DNA of 64,000 nt from Tremella fuciformis (lineage: Eukaryota > Basidiomycota > Tremellomycetes > Tremellales > Tremellaceae). A model generated the notes under the pieces. It made no database searches. It worked only from the letters and a program-made list of their open reading frames with translations, and had not been told where the DNA came from. Of this stretch, positions 14,513 to 24,792 are shown one piece after another. The translations under genes and the position numbers were made by a program. Where the stretch lies: the NCBI GenBank assembly GCA_032768795.1, contig CP136491.1, positions 2,604,001 to 2,668,000 of the forward strand, read 5' to 3'. Position 1 is the first letter of the stretch, and every line of letters begins with the position of its first letter.

Positions 14513-17500
14513 ATGGCATTCCCTCCTTCACCTCCGCCTGAGCATGTAGAGGAACACGACCCATGGGCGCCAGCCAAGACGCACGCCAAGCCCACTCCCG
14601 AGACCACCATCGAGCCTCCGATAGGAATACCTCAACTGTCGTCCTTCAAAACCGACTGGGCCATCCCAACAGCTGACGGGTGGGGTGAGCCTGCGCCCGA
14701 AGCTGCGAACAGCTCGTCTCGCCCTCCCGCTCAAGCCGTCCCTCTGGAAGCGGAGGCGCAGCCTGCTTCGCCGACTGTGCCGCTTCCCAGGAAGGAGAGC
14801 TCACCTGATGATGGGGCCATTTGGAGTCTGGACAGCCCGAGGCTCAACGCCACCGTTGCCTCAGCGGCAGAAGAGGCTGCCCAGATCGCCCTGCCCAAAT
14901 CGCCCTCCCCACCTGGCACCCCTCCCGCAGCGCACTTCACTGCCCTGCGTGCTCTGTCTCCCTCACAAGTCCAAACCTCTCAAGTCTCCGGCCTCTCGCC
15001 CAGCACTTCGATCCGTTCGGCGGTCTCTGGGCGTTCTGGCCACTCTCACGTCGACGACGGCGAGGGATGGGGAGAGCCAGGACTGCGCGCACGAGAAGAG
15101 CCACTACCGTCCTTCAGCTCGCCACGACCTGCCAGTTTTGCCGAGGGCGACTTTGGCGGGTTCGCGTCGTTTGACGCCTCGAGCTCGGCGGATCCGTGGG
15201 GCGCGCCCACGTCCACTCGCGAGGGAGACGCAGGTTGGGGGAAGGCCCATGCGGAGTCGTCGAGGCGGAGCTCAGGCTTTGCAACTCCTCAGCTGGACAG
15301 CGCTGGCAGTGTCGACGACGAGGGTGACGAGGAGGGCGAGGGCTGGGGGCGAGTGCCGCGGAAGGCCAGCACGCCGGTACGAAGAGCCGAAGAGGAGGAT
15401 TGGGAAGAGGCCCAGAGGCGGATTATCCTCAAAGAACAGCGTGCAGTGAGTCATATCGTCTGGCTGTTGTGTGCAGAGGCTCATGACAGCCTCGAGAGAA
15501 AGTGGAGCGGCTCAAGCAAGACTGGCAACAGGTGGCCGAAGCAGTCATCGGTCTCAATAAGCTCGACGCGCTCTCCGATGCGGAGGTGCGAGTGCAAGGA
15601 GAAGCGGACCGCACAGCCGCAGATGCCACGTATGTCCGTACTGCCCAGTCGAGGGTCGTTGCTCACCGTATGACAGCCATGAGACTCTCAGATCGCTGTC
15701 TATCATCCCCTCGAATATCAACACCTACCCCCCTGTCCTATCCTCGTTTGAAACGTACCAAGTCTTCCTCAAAAACCTTTCACGCCCCAACTCGACACCC
15801 TCAACTTCTCTTCTCAACGTCTCTGCCGCAAGGCGCGCAAGACGAATAGATTCTCTAGGTATCACCTCGCTCGATCAGCCTTTCGGCGGGCGCAGCCGTT
15901 TGGGCGAACCCGAGGCGCTACCCCTCGAGCAGGTGGCCACATCCGATGAGCCTCAGAAAGGCCGCTGGAGCTTCTGGAGCCGCAAGTCTCAACCGGACAA
16001 AGCGCTCGTAACAAGCGGGGGAGGCGTCTTGCAGGTCAAGCAATCGCCCATCTCGCCCGATCCGGCAGCGACCAGCAGCAGGCAAGCATCTCTCGGCTCG
16101 AGACCCGCATCGCCTGCTATATCCCCCGGCACCAATGTGGCAGCCGCCGCACCTCCGAATACAGTCGAAACGACGGCTGTGCAAGTTCCACCGATGGCAG
16201 ATGTACAGCCGCCGACTACGGGGACTTCAGGCACTGCTCCTGCTCCCTCGGCGGTGTCACGCTTCTGGGGTCGACTACGACGCAATCCTTCTTCTTCTGG
16301 TCCGGGACCTAGCAGAGAAGTCGACGCTGACCTTGAGTTGTCCGCGGACGACTTTTCCTTCCTCAATCAGGTGCCATCTATTGCAACTACGCCTTCAACA
16401 TCGTTGGAGCAAGGAGTTGGTGATCTTCTCGCATTTGAGCCCGGACGTCCGGAAGAGATCGCCAGCCTGGAGTCAATGTTGTCGGCTAAGCCTGCGCCGC
16501 TACCTGCACCCCTTGCACCTCCACCAGCTGGACGCTCGCGGCATCCTTCTGGGTCTGGTGTTGCGAGCGGGTCTGGTCGCTTCGTTGCCCGAATGGCCTC
16601 AGGTTCGCAGCCTCCTCGGCAGACTGCAGTGGACTTGCTGGGCGGACTTGACTTTTCCTCTGCGGACGGCGGGGCTGGACCCGATCTGGTACAGAGTCCT
16701 ACCGGTCTGACGGGTGCCGCTATAGCCACAGCCCATGGGGCGGGCTTGAGCGCTTGGGACGATTTCCTAGCATCTTCTTCTGCACCGCCTATACAGCCGG
16801 CCAGGTCGGTCACGCCTGTTCTCGCACCGCCGCCTGCTCGGCCGCTCACTCCGTCGATCCCCCCACCACCCGCTGCTGCGCCGATTTCGAGCCCTACTGC
16901 GCCTCCGGTCATCCCACCTGTGTTGCACACCTCAAACTCACCATCGTCCTCTCCTCGACACACGAATGATTTCGGTGATTTTGGAGACTTTGGGGATTTC
17001 TCGAACACCACCACCACATTCACTCCCACCATCCCCTCGGAGCCTTCCTTCGCCTCGCAGATATCCTTCTCCCTGCCGGAGAAGCAAATCACGCCCACCA
17101 TCACCGCCACGCCCCCTCCTCCCCCGGCAGCGCAGTCGATTCGACCCTCAGCACACAAGCCGAATCTCTCACTCGCACACGACCACACTCAGTCGCTTCT
17201 CAACGACGCCTCCGCCATAAAAGGTCGTCGATGGCCCGCACCACCTTCGCCTGTCGCACCAGTCCTAGAACCCCCGCCCAGTGGCCCACAAGTATCGAAC
17301 GGCTTCCCCTTCCTGAGTCCGCCTCCGCCGGCGAGACCGTCCTCAGTCACGGGACAAGCCAAGCCCGTTTCATTCGGCATCGACCTACTCAACTCGCCAG
17401 ATCCGGCTCTCGCTGCATCGTCTCCTACGGTCTTACCACGAACATCTGTTGCTGGCGTCCAGCCAGGTATGGCCCCTACGCCACCGAGATCGAGCACCCC

Positions 17501-17609
17501 CAACCGCATGACGCCAGCATTCCCACTAGCCCCGCCACTAATGCCATCGTCGTCGGGGGGCACGAGTGGGCTCAGCGCTCAGGACCTGTCCTTCTTCGAC
17601 AATCTCTGA
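14513..17609 (+). CDS. Clathrin-adaptor accessory-like protein rich in DPW, WxxF-like and DFGDF motifs
   Basis: Three exons (14513-15445, 15490-15647, 15692-17609) encode 1002 residues, mostly disordered. The N-terminal part repeats DPW and GWGEP-type motifs and FGGFASF; a short helical region (PREKVERLKQDWQQVAEAV) and a conserved-looking block (SFETYQVFLKNLSRP) lie in the middle. The C-terminal half has DDFSFL, DLLGGLDFSS, WDDFLASS, the triple repeat DFGDFGDFGDF and a terminal DLSFFDNL. DFGxF and DPW peptides bind adaptor ear domains, so an aftiphilin/Laa2-like or endocytic role is plausible but inferred. The ATG lies 37 bp from the left repeat, so its promoter must include repeat sequence or lie within it. 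Confidence 0.75.
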
Positions 17610-17706
17610 TTGTCGTCTATCATCGCTGTCCGCCAATCTCTCCGTTGCATCACAGCTATAGTCTAGGACATGCATAGACGTATCACAATCCCAGAGCTCA
17701 CTGACT

Positions 17707-19125
17707 TCATAGGTCAGGGTTGCTTCTGAGCCGGCTCTCAACCGCAGGAGCTAGCGGCCAGTTCCACACGATGTCTCGGGCGGGACCAGCTCTCAGTGCT
17801 CGCCACGGCAGGAGCCAGCCCGCACCGGGACCCATGATCATCTCCCAATTCTTCTTGGAGCCATGATCATACGCCCGCTCATCTTGCTGCGTAACGACGG
17901 CCTGGCCGCCGCCAGAACGATCAGGGATGAAGAAAGATTTCTTCTCGCTCCACCCCTCCAGATCCCTCAGCAGGGTATCTGGCACCGGCTCGCCGGCCGC
18001 TCGCCTGCGCGCGACTTGGGCCAATGTGCGCGCGTACGACTTGGCCCGCTCGCGGTCGATTGTCAGCTGGCCCGAGCGGACCAGGACGACAGTCGAGCTC
18101 GCCAAAGCCTGGTTGTGAGCTCTGCCCACCCAAAGCCGTACGAGGGCACGAGGGAAGGACGCACTACGCATATGGCCGAGAGCAGTACGCCCACGAGGGC
18201 CATGATGCCCACGCCGACTCGTACCTCCGGACGAGGGTCGCGGGCGTCCAGCTCGGCCCACCCGAGGTACACGCCCGCAGCGTATCGCCCGACCGGACCG
18301 CCCGCCACGACCCAGCTGGGCGGCCAGTCGTACCATCCCTCCTTGTTCGTCCGCGAGAGCCGATACGCCTCGACCGCCCGCCGGACAAGGGGCCGCATGA
18401 CGGGCGCGGCGAGCAGCGTCACGATGGCGGGCGTGAGGGTGAGGAGGGCGAGGAAGCACGGTATATACGGCGCGGTCAGGCAGTTGGCGAACTGTCGTAA
18501 GCTGTTGCGCGCGTCATGCCTAGTGGGGGCGGGCACGCACAAAAGCACAGTGGTGGTCGAAGCCGGCGCGGCAGACGCCGCAGTCTGAGCAGTGCCTAGC
18601 GCGCGCGGGCTTCCATCGCCCCCCACAGCGGCCCTTGTAGCAGCGGTTCCACGGATCTACTGTCTCCGCACCGTCTGGCGTCGTTGGGCCGGGGATGCGC
18701 GGGCACTCGAAGACGACTTGTCTGTCGCGGAGCGCTGCAGGCGGTTCGGCGGGCGGCACGCATTGGTCCCGCGGCAGGAAGTATAGTCTGAGGTAGAGCA
18801 CGGTGACAGTTGGTATGGCCGCCGATGCGAAGAACGAGTACAGGTCTCTTTCGCTCAGCTCTGCTCAAAGCCGAGGTGCCGTCTCACATCCAAGCACGGG
18901 TGATTCTCGTTCATGGCCAATGTATCGTGCTGCTGTGTGAGCAGTGATCCTCGTTGCTCGCTGCAGGGCCAGCCTCACGTCCGATCTCAAATGCTGCGAC
19001 CTTGCATGCCCAGCTGAGCGCTCAGTCAGAGTCTTTTGCCCACGATGAACGAGAAAGGCGCACAAGAAGTACGTCAACAGAGCCGGGGGCAGCAGCTGTT
19101 GTATGAGCCATGTCGGGCGAGGCAT
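17707..19125 (-). CDS. DHHC-type protein S-palmitoyltransferase
   Basis: The cysteine-rich core reads KPARARHCSDCGVCRAGFDHHCAF and, across the 49-nt intron 18492-18540, FANCLTAPYIP, with all expected Cys/His zinc ligands and the catalytic DHHC cysteine. Hydrophobic segments flank it: FFASAAIPTVTVLYLRLYF before and FLALLTLTPAIVTLLAAPV and a later span near VGVGIMALVGVLLSAI after. The C-terminus has YDHGSKKNWEMIMG, typical of fungal Pfa enzymes. The last exons are 18541-18847, 18165-18491 and 17707-18108. The junction with the first exon (ATG at 19125, MPRPTWLIQQLLPPALLTYF) is unresolved. The enzyme palmitoylates membrane proteins in ER/Golgi membranes. It converges on the adaptor-like gene and starts 109 bp from the right repeat. 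Confidence 0.88.
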
Positions 19126-19234
19126 CGGGATCCGGCTCGGCTCGGCTCGGCCACTGTCGAGATGACGCTCGGTCTCGATCAGACCAGGCGCGGCGCGTTA
19201 GATGCCATGCATGGCTTGAGATGCAAGACAGATA

Positions 19235-19919
19235 CACTAGGTAGATCGTGCAGGAAAGTGCGCGATAGGGCGTAGCTCGTTATTTCAATTCTTTTTTAGC
19301 TCTGAATTTCTAATCAGGTATTCAAGTTATTGGTTCTCAGGCAATTTGGAAAACCTAATGCAATTCCTTGTTCTTTGGTTCCGTTAGACATGGGGGGGTG
19401 GGACACCCCCCCAAGACCCCCCCTTGCGCCTAGCGGCGCAGCCATCGCAGCCCTTACGGGTCAAGCATCCGGCAAAGCCGGATGTACTGTAGAACATTGA
19501 TTAGTTGCAAGCTAAAGCACTTCATCAAGAGATGCGCAAGTGCTTGTTGGGCATGCTAGGCTGATCAGATGATCATAGGCATGCCAAGCTGGTCACAGGG
19601 GCTATGTCACAGCTGCCACCTGGCAAGCCTATTGCAGTCTTGTCAGACTTGCGCTATTGTAACCATTTTGGTGCAATGATAGGGCAGGGTATGGCAGTAG
19701 CTATGTAGGCGATTGGTTCTGCTACAGAGATCATTCCATGCATCAGCCTCATGCATAGATCTTTATTCTCTGATGAAAGGCAATTTGGCAAGGACACAAT
19801 GCATATTAGGATTGTGCTGATGAAATCAGAATGGCCGGAATTTTCTTATTTAATTCCCCCATTTACCGTTTTCGTTCCAGGGACACCCGCAGAAATTCGC
19901 CCCGTAAGAGCTACGCTGA
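19235..19919 (-). mobile_element. Right copy of the 685-bp repeat, inverted relative to the left copy
   Basis: This is the reverse complement of 13791-14475; position p in the left copy maps to 33710 minus p here. The long poly-G/poly-C core and hairpin match exactly where I compared them. On its own strand it begins with TC after a T and ends with CTAG followed by T, giving T/T flanks, while the left copy has A/T flanks. The end nearest the DHHC gene is the same end that faces the adaptor-like gene on the left. Confidence 0.6.
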
Positions 19920-20055
19920 AAATGTGGTGTTGGTGATCAAGCTGAAACGGAGAGTGGCGCAGCTGAATGTGGCGAGAAACCAAAGAGGCAATGATGCATG
20001 CATGCGTACGGTACATACTGCAACCTCGACCGGCGGGTTGACTGACCGCGCAGCA

Positions 20056-22194
20056 TCACACATCCTCTCGGCTGCTTGGAACAGGGGGCACTTGGCCGGG
20101 CAACGGCTCGGTGGCCTGCTCATAATCAGGCGGCAGTGTCACTCTCCGGGCCGCCTCGGCCTCGAACATGCCTGCTGGTCCAGCATCCTGCTCCCTGTCC
20201 TCCCTCACCAGCCGATTCGCTCCCCACTGGGCGGGTATCTGGGCGGTATAGGGCACGGCTACCATTGCGCCCTTGATGCGGGCACCAGTAGGGCTTTCGT
20301 CGGTCGGAGAATCGGAGACCGCAACTCCACCGGTGTTGGCGGTACGGACAGAAGCCACGGATCGGGGAACGGGGGGCACGGTCGGCACATCGGATGTACG
20401 CCGCTCGGAGTGGACGTACGAGGTCGCAGTCGACGCTGGCGGAGGTGGGATAGAGGACAGGTAGCCGCTCTCTGCCGAGTGAACTTGCTGCGAGGACTGG
20501 TAGTGCGTATCGGAGGTTGCAGAGGATGTCGAGCGACTCGCCGCGTACGAGACAGGGTACGAGCCGGTATAGGCAGGTATCACAATGGGATACGGCTTGA
20601 CTTCCTCGCCGCCGTACCGCTCCACCGGTGGACCGTTCAGGTCAATGCGACCAATCTCCTTGGGCGTTGCCAGCGATGCTCTGATCATTGGAGGGCGAGC
20701 GCGTTTGCGGAACAGCCACCAGGCGAGAGCGAAAACGAGAGCGACTCCGATGAGTCCACCCATCACACCTCCCGCAATGGTACCTGCGTGGGACGCTGCC
20801 GAGTGGGACGAACCGGTCGCTTCGCCTGACAGGGTGACATTACCTTCATTGGTCTCACCGGCCGAGCCCGACGTGCCGCTGCTTTTTGACGGACTGCCGA
20901 AGGAAGTGGTGGTGTTTCCATTCTGCGGGTTGATGGTCGAGTTGACGACCGCGTAATCGATATCCAGGTCAGGCTGGTCGGTCACGACATTGGTGATTGT
21001 CATGACGTGCGGCCCATCTTCGAGATTGCTGGCGAAGAATACTGTTGGTCAGCCTGACCCATGGGTCGATCACCCACAAGGTACGTCGACCAGCGTGGTA
21101 TGTCTTCCAGAAGTCGATGGGCCGGTGACCCCGTCAATGCTGCTGATCAGCCAATACTAGCGGTGTGGGTAGGAACAGCGTGCGGCTCACGCAATTGTGA
21201 AATTGCCATGGTTGGCGTTGACACCCCCATAGAGAGCGACCGAAGTGCCATTGAAGCTGTCTCATGAGTGTGCTGCTCCGTTTGTTGGCGTTGATGTGCC
21301 TCACCGGAACTCTGCCTGCGCATTTGTCTGGTCCGTGAGATGCATCGTCAGCTCGTAATATGGCGGGGTCTTTTGTGCTGTGTTCGCCGTCCAGCCGGGC
21401 CCGTAAGTGAACACGTCATCAGAGTCGTCAAATATGCTCGTATACACCTGGCCGGTCCTGTTGTCAGCCCCGGGCATCCTCTCACAAGAACTTAACCCAC
21501 GTCGCCGTGGTGATGATCACGTAGTCGACGTCAAAGAACCATTCAATCGTCGCGTTGGGAGGCGGATCTGTCTTGCTTGGCAGGTTGGTCAGAGTCTTTC
21601 TGTGAGCCACTGTGCCCGAACGGTGCTGCTATATGGACCACGAACGACCGTGTGCTCCGCATTGGCGTCGAGACCGGTCGCGGAATAGATGACCTGCTGA
21701 AACTTCCTATCGGCGCTGAATCCCAGAAAGTATTCAACGGGAAGGTCGTCCAGTTGAGCTGGGTGTCATCGATGGCCACGAGTCCGAGGTGGATGCATAC
21801 CTGAGTATGCTCTGCTGGTCAGCGAGACCTCAGGTGCCTGAATACAAGACTCGCCCATGGTTGTCCCAGTTGCTCCCGAACACATAGCACGCGGTACCGT
21901 TGAATCTGACCACCGCTTGGTCTCCCTGTCCTTCAGCGGCTGTGCTGATAACCTGACGCTTCACTGACATCCGTCGTCGTGGCATGGAACGAGCTGTCGA
22001 AATACGAGGCTTGAGACTCGGCCCCCACTTTGAATCAGCCGAGAACGAGGAGACCTTGCCCGGGACGCACGCAGCCAAGTGTTGTTCGCCGAGAGATACT
22101 GTATGACGGGCGAGACGTCGTCAATCTGCCCATTCAGTTGTGACACATGCAGAGCGGCATGTAGAGCGGCATGTGGGCTTACTGTGACGTTCAT
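20056..22194 (-). CDS. Single-pass membrane protein with two extracellular beta-sandwich-like domains, paralogue A
   Basis: The ectodomain has FNGTACYVFGSNWDNHG and, in a second domain, FNGTSVALYGGVNANHG, separated by a segment resembling FSADRKFQQVIYSATGLD. It then gives DIDYAVVNST, a Ser/Thr-rich stalk, one membrane span (GGLIGVALVFALAWWLF) followed by RKR, and a cytoplasmic tail with YGGEEVKPYP, PPPPAS and LPPDYEQAT near the end. FNGT/FGS..NHG repeats occur in uncharacterised surface proteins of basidiomycetes. The last exon is 20056-21041; at least four further exons precede it. The ATG given (MNVT, then an intron before IDDVSP) has no signal peptide, so an upstream first exon is likely missing. 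Confidence 0.72.
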
Positions 22195-22720
22195 TGTCGA
22201 GCACGCTTCCGCAGACCATCAAGGTCATCAGACGCTACCTGTGCTCCGAAGACTTTACCGGTACTGGCGTGACGAACTTCGAAGACCAGCTTCGTTGTGG
22301 GAATGACAAAGCGCCCTTCTGGGGCGGAGGAGAGAGATGGGACAGGAAGTGAGCGGACGGGATGCAAGAGAAGAGACGAGATGAAGCTCGTCGTTGTCCC
22401 ACAGTATTGCCGCATCGTCGTCGCGATGCAAGTAAAGGATGTCTGTCGTCAACGTCCTGCCCGAAATTTCGGGGTGGAGGACTAGTTCTTTCTCCCAGGC
22501 CCACCCCTGTCGCTCGCCATCTTTCCCCTGTGACCTAGTGATACGCATGCGTGCGGGGCCGAGTCGGCATAGCGATGAGAACGATCTTGACGACGCTTGA
22601 GTTTGAGGGATGAAAATTCCCGAAAGTCTGGACATCTCATCGCTCACTACGCACGGACTCGACCCTTCCGTCACTTCATAGAGCCCGGCAGGCCGAAACG
22701 AGATCTGTGCATGTCGCCGC
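22195..22720. other. Region between paralogue A and the thaumatin-like gene
   Basis: About 526 bp on the 5' side of paralogue A and the 3' side of the thaumatin-like gene. It should hold the promoter and perhaps an unrecognised signal-peptide exon of paralogue A. No such exon could be fixed: the frame leading into MNVT is closed by a TGA shortly upstream. Confidence 0.35.
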
Positions 22721-24282
22721 CTATTGTACACCTAAAAAATTGCCACCGTGGAAGACGGTCGGGTAGGCCAGACTGCTGCTGGACGTCATGGACGACACGC
22801 CCGTGCCCGCTGCGAGCGCCAGGAAATCCCCCTGCTTCTCCTTGGTCGTGCTCGCGGTCACCTCGATCTGCTGGATGGTCGTGACGACGCTCGTGGCCAT
22901 GGTGCCGGAATTGGACATGGTCACGGTGACGGTCTGCGTCACTGGGCCCGCGGCGCTCGGGACGTACATCGTCACTGTCGCCTGGCCGTCCGGGCCGCTC
23001 GTGACAATCGCCGGCGCGCCGCCCGAGGCGGACCCGGACGGCGTGACCCAAGCGTAGGACGCCGTGGAGTAGCTCGCGGGCGCGACAGAGGTCCCGAGGC
23101 CCGTGCCGGGCGTGGCGGTGTACGGAATGGTGCCGGGCCCGCTCTGGATCGTGGGCGACGGGAGGGGCGAAGTCGACGAGCCGGTGGTGACCATCGACGT
23201 GCACGTCGCCGTGTCCGTCTCCCATTGGCTCGAGTTGCCGGTCCCGCCCGCGCCGACGTAGTCTGTGCCGGACGGGCAGAACTCGACGACGTAGTTGGCC
23301 ATGCCCCCGGCGGCAGAGCACGTCCACAGCGCCGTGCCCGACTTTTCATCATACGCGTACTGCTCTTCAGCTCACAGTGGCGTAACACGCAGGGGGAACT
23401 CACGGCATATGCCATTGGACAGCTGGTCTTGTACATGTTGTAATAGTCCACTCCGCATATCCCACACAGCACGGGGTCGTTATATCCACCTGACCCCTCA
23501 GCGTTCTCTTACCCTACGACAGACAGTTGCCGAAACAGAAACGGCTTACCGGAGCAGCAGTCGCGGTTCCCGAACGCCTCTTGTCCCAGTCCGATATCGC
23601 ACGCCGAGTTACAGCCGAGATTGACGCCATTGGCATCCAAGCCCGTCCGCAGGATGGCGGGACACACGGCGTTGATGTTGACTTGGCATTGGGGCTGTGG
23701 GCAGTCTGCACGCGAAGCGTAGACGTTGGCAGGCAGGTTGAAGCCGTCTACGAGCGAGATGTCGTAGTTGTCTTCCCCGGTGGAAGACAGCGTCCACTCG
23801 ACTGCTCGTGAGCCACACGACGACTGCATTTCTTCCACTGGAACGCTGACTGACCCAGAGTGGCGGGCGGCTTGCCGGTGCCGCTGCTGGCGCACAGTCA
23901 GCTCTGTTGCAGCGGGCAAACGGCAAATGGAGCAAAGGGGAGCGTACCAGGTGAATTGGTCGCCTGTCCCAGGTCCGCATCCGCCGGTCAGACACGACAT
24001 GCCCCCATCTGTGCCGGGGACGCATCCCGTACGCGCCCATACCCGCCCAGCGGTCCAATTATCGTCCACCTCAAAAGTGGTATTTCCCCCGGAAGGCAAC
24101 TCCCACCCGGTCGCCTGGGACGGGATGACGCTCCCGCCAGTGAACAGGGCGGGCCAGATGGTGGTGCTACATGAGTTGACTACCGTGATTTGGCGCGCGG
24201 GACATGGCAGCAAGGCGCAGACAAGGGCGAGGCACAGGCCCCAGCGGAACACCCTGGCGAGGCCGAGCGGCAGTATCGTCAT
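22721..24282 (-). CDS. Secreted thaumatin-like protein with Ser/Thr-rich C-terminal extension
   Basis: Five exons (23948-24282, 23855-23886, 23550-23801, 23404-23489, 22721-23359) encode 447 residues. A hydrophobic signal (LCLALVCALLPCPA) precedes the mature thaumatin fold: ITVVNSCSTTIWPALFT, NWTAGRVWARTGC, CLTGGCGPGTGDQFTC, NYDISLVDGFNLP and many cysteines. The family binds beta-glucans and some members are beta-1,3-glucanases; fungal members are cell-wall associated. After the last cysteines comes about 170 residues of Ser/Thr-rich sequence; I see no convincing GPI signal. Exon 2 is only 32 nt. The gene interrupts the run of surface paralogues, and all four share orientation. Confidence 0.93.
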
Positions 24283-24792
24283 GGCCTTGATCTTGCCTGA
24301 TTGTACCGAGCGCTATTGGTAAAGAGCGTGAATGCCGACCGGCGGCTAGAATTTTACACTGTTGACACCTGATCGAGGAAGCCGCTCATCAAGAGCGGCC
24401 CATACTTGCGCTGCTTCTCTCCCTGCTCTGTAGAGACCGCAGGCTGATTTGTCAAGGTCTTGCGCGCGGCGAGTTGACACTGAGGGGTCCGGCAAAAGCG
24501 CCCCGCAGGGCTTTTGACGGCTGAGACGCGTCAGGTGGGCGTCAGGTGCGTCAGACTGGTCCGAAACGCCGATGTTGGAGAAAGGATGTCCGGCGCGGCA
24601 GGCAAAGGATGGCGCGGGGGAGAGCTACACCACCGTGGTCACCATCGACATGCGGGCGGTCAGTGAGAAGTGAGGAGTCGACCGGCCCCACGGCTCACGA
24701 GGACGTCGGGCATTCGGGCAAAGTACCTTGCGGCGTAGGGCCTGGCAGTCGTGCATCCCAATGTGTATCCTGGACCCTGCATCGTACCCTTG
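24283..24792. promoter_or_regulatory. Thaumatin-like gene upstream region
   Basis: About 510 bp between the thaumatin-like start codon and the stop of paralogue B. It contains an imperfect inverted repeat at 24493-24516 (CAAAAG ... CTTTTG around a GC core). No gene is apparent. Confidence 0.35.

Noticed and set aside
22748..23443. 231-codon plus-strand ORF opposite the thaumatin-like gene
   Set aside because: It is an Arg/Gly/Ala-rich antisense shadow of a GC-rich Ser/Thr tail and has no motif.
24493..24516. Inverted repeat CAAAAG...CTTTTG upstream of the thaumatin-like gene
   Set aside because: Imperfect and single-copy in the window; could be a regulatory palindrome but nothing supports it further.
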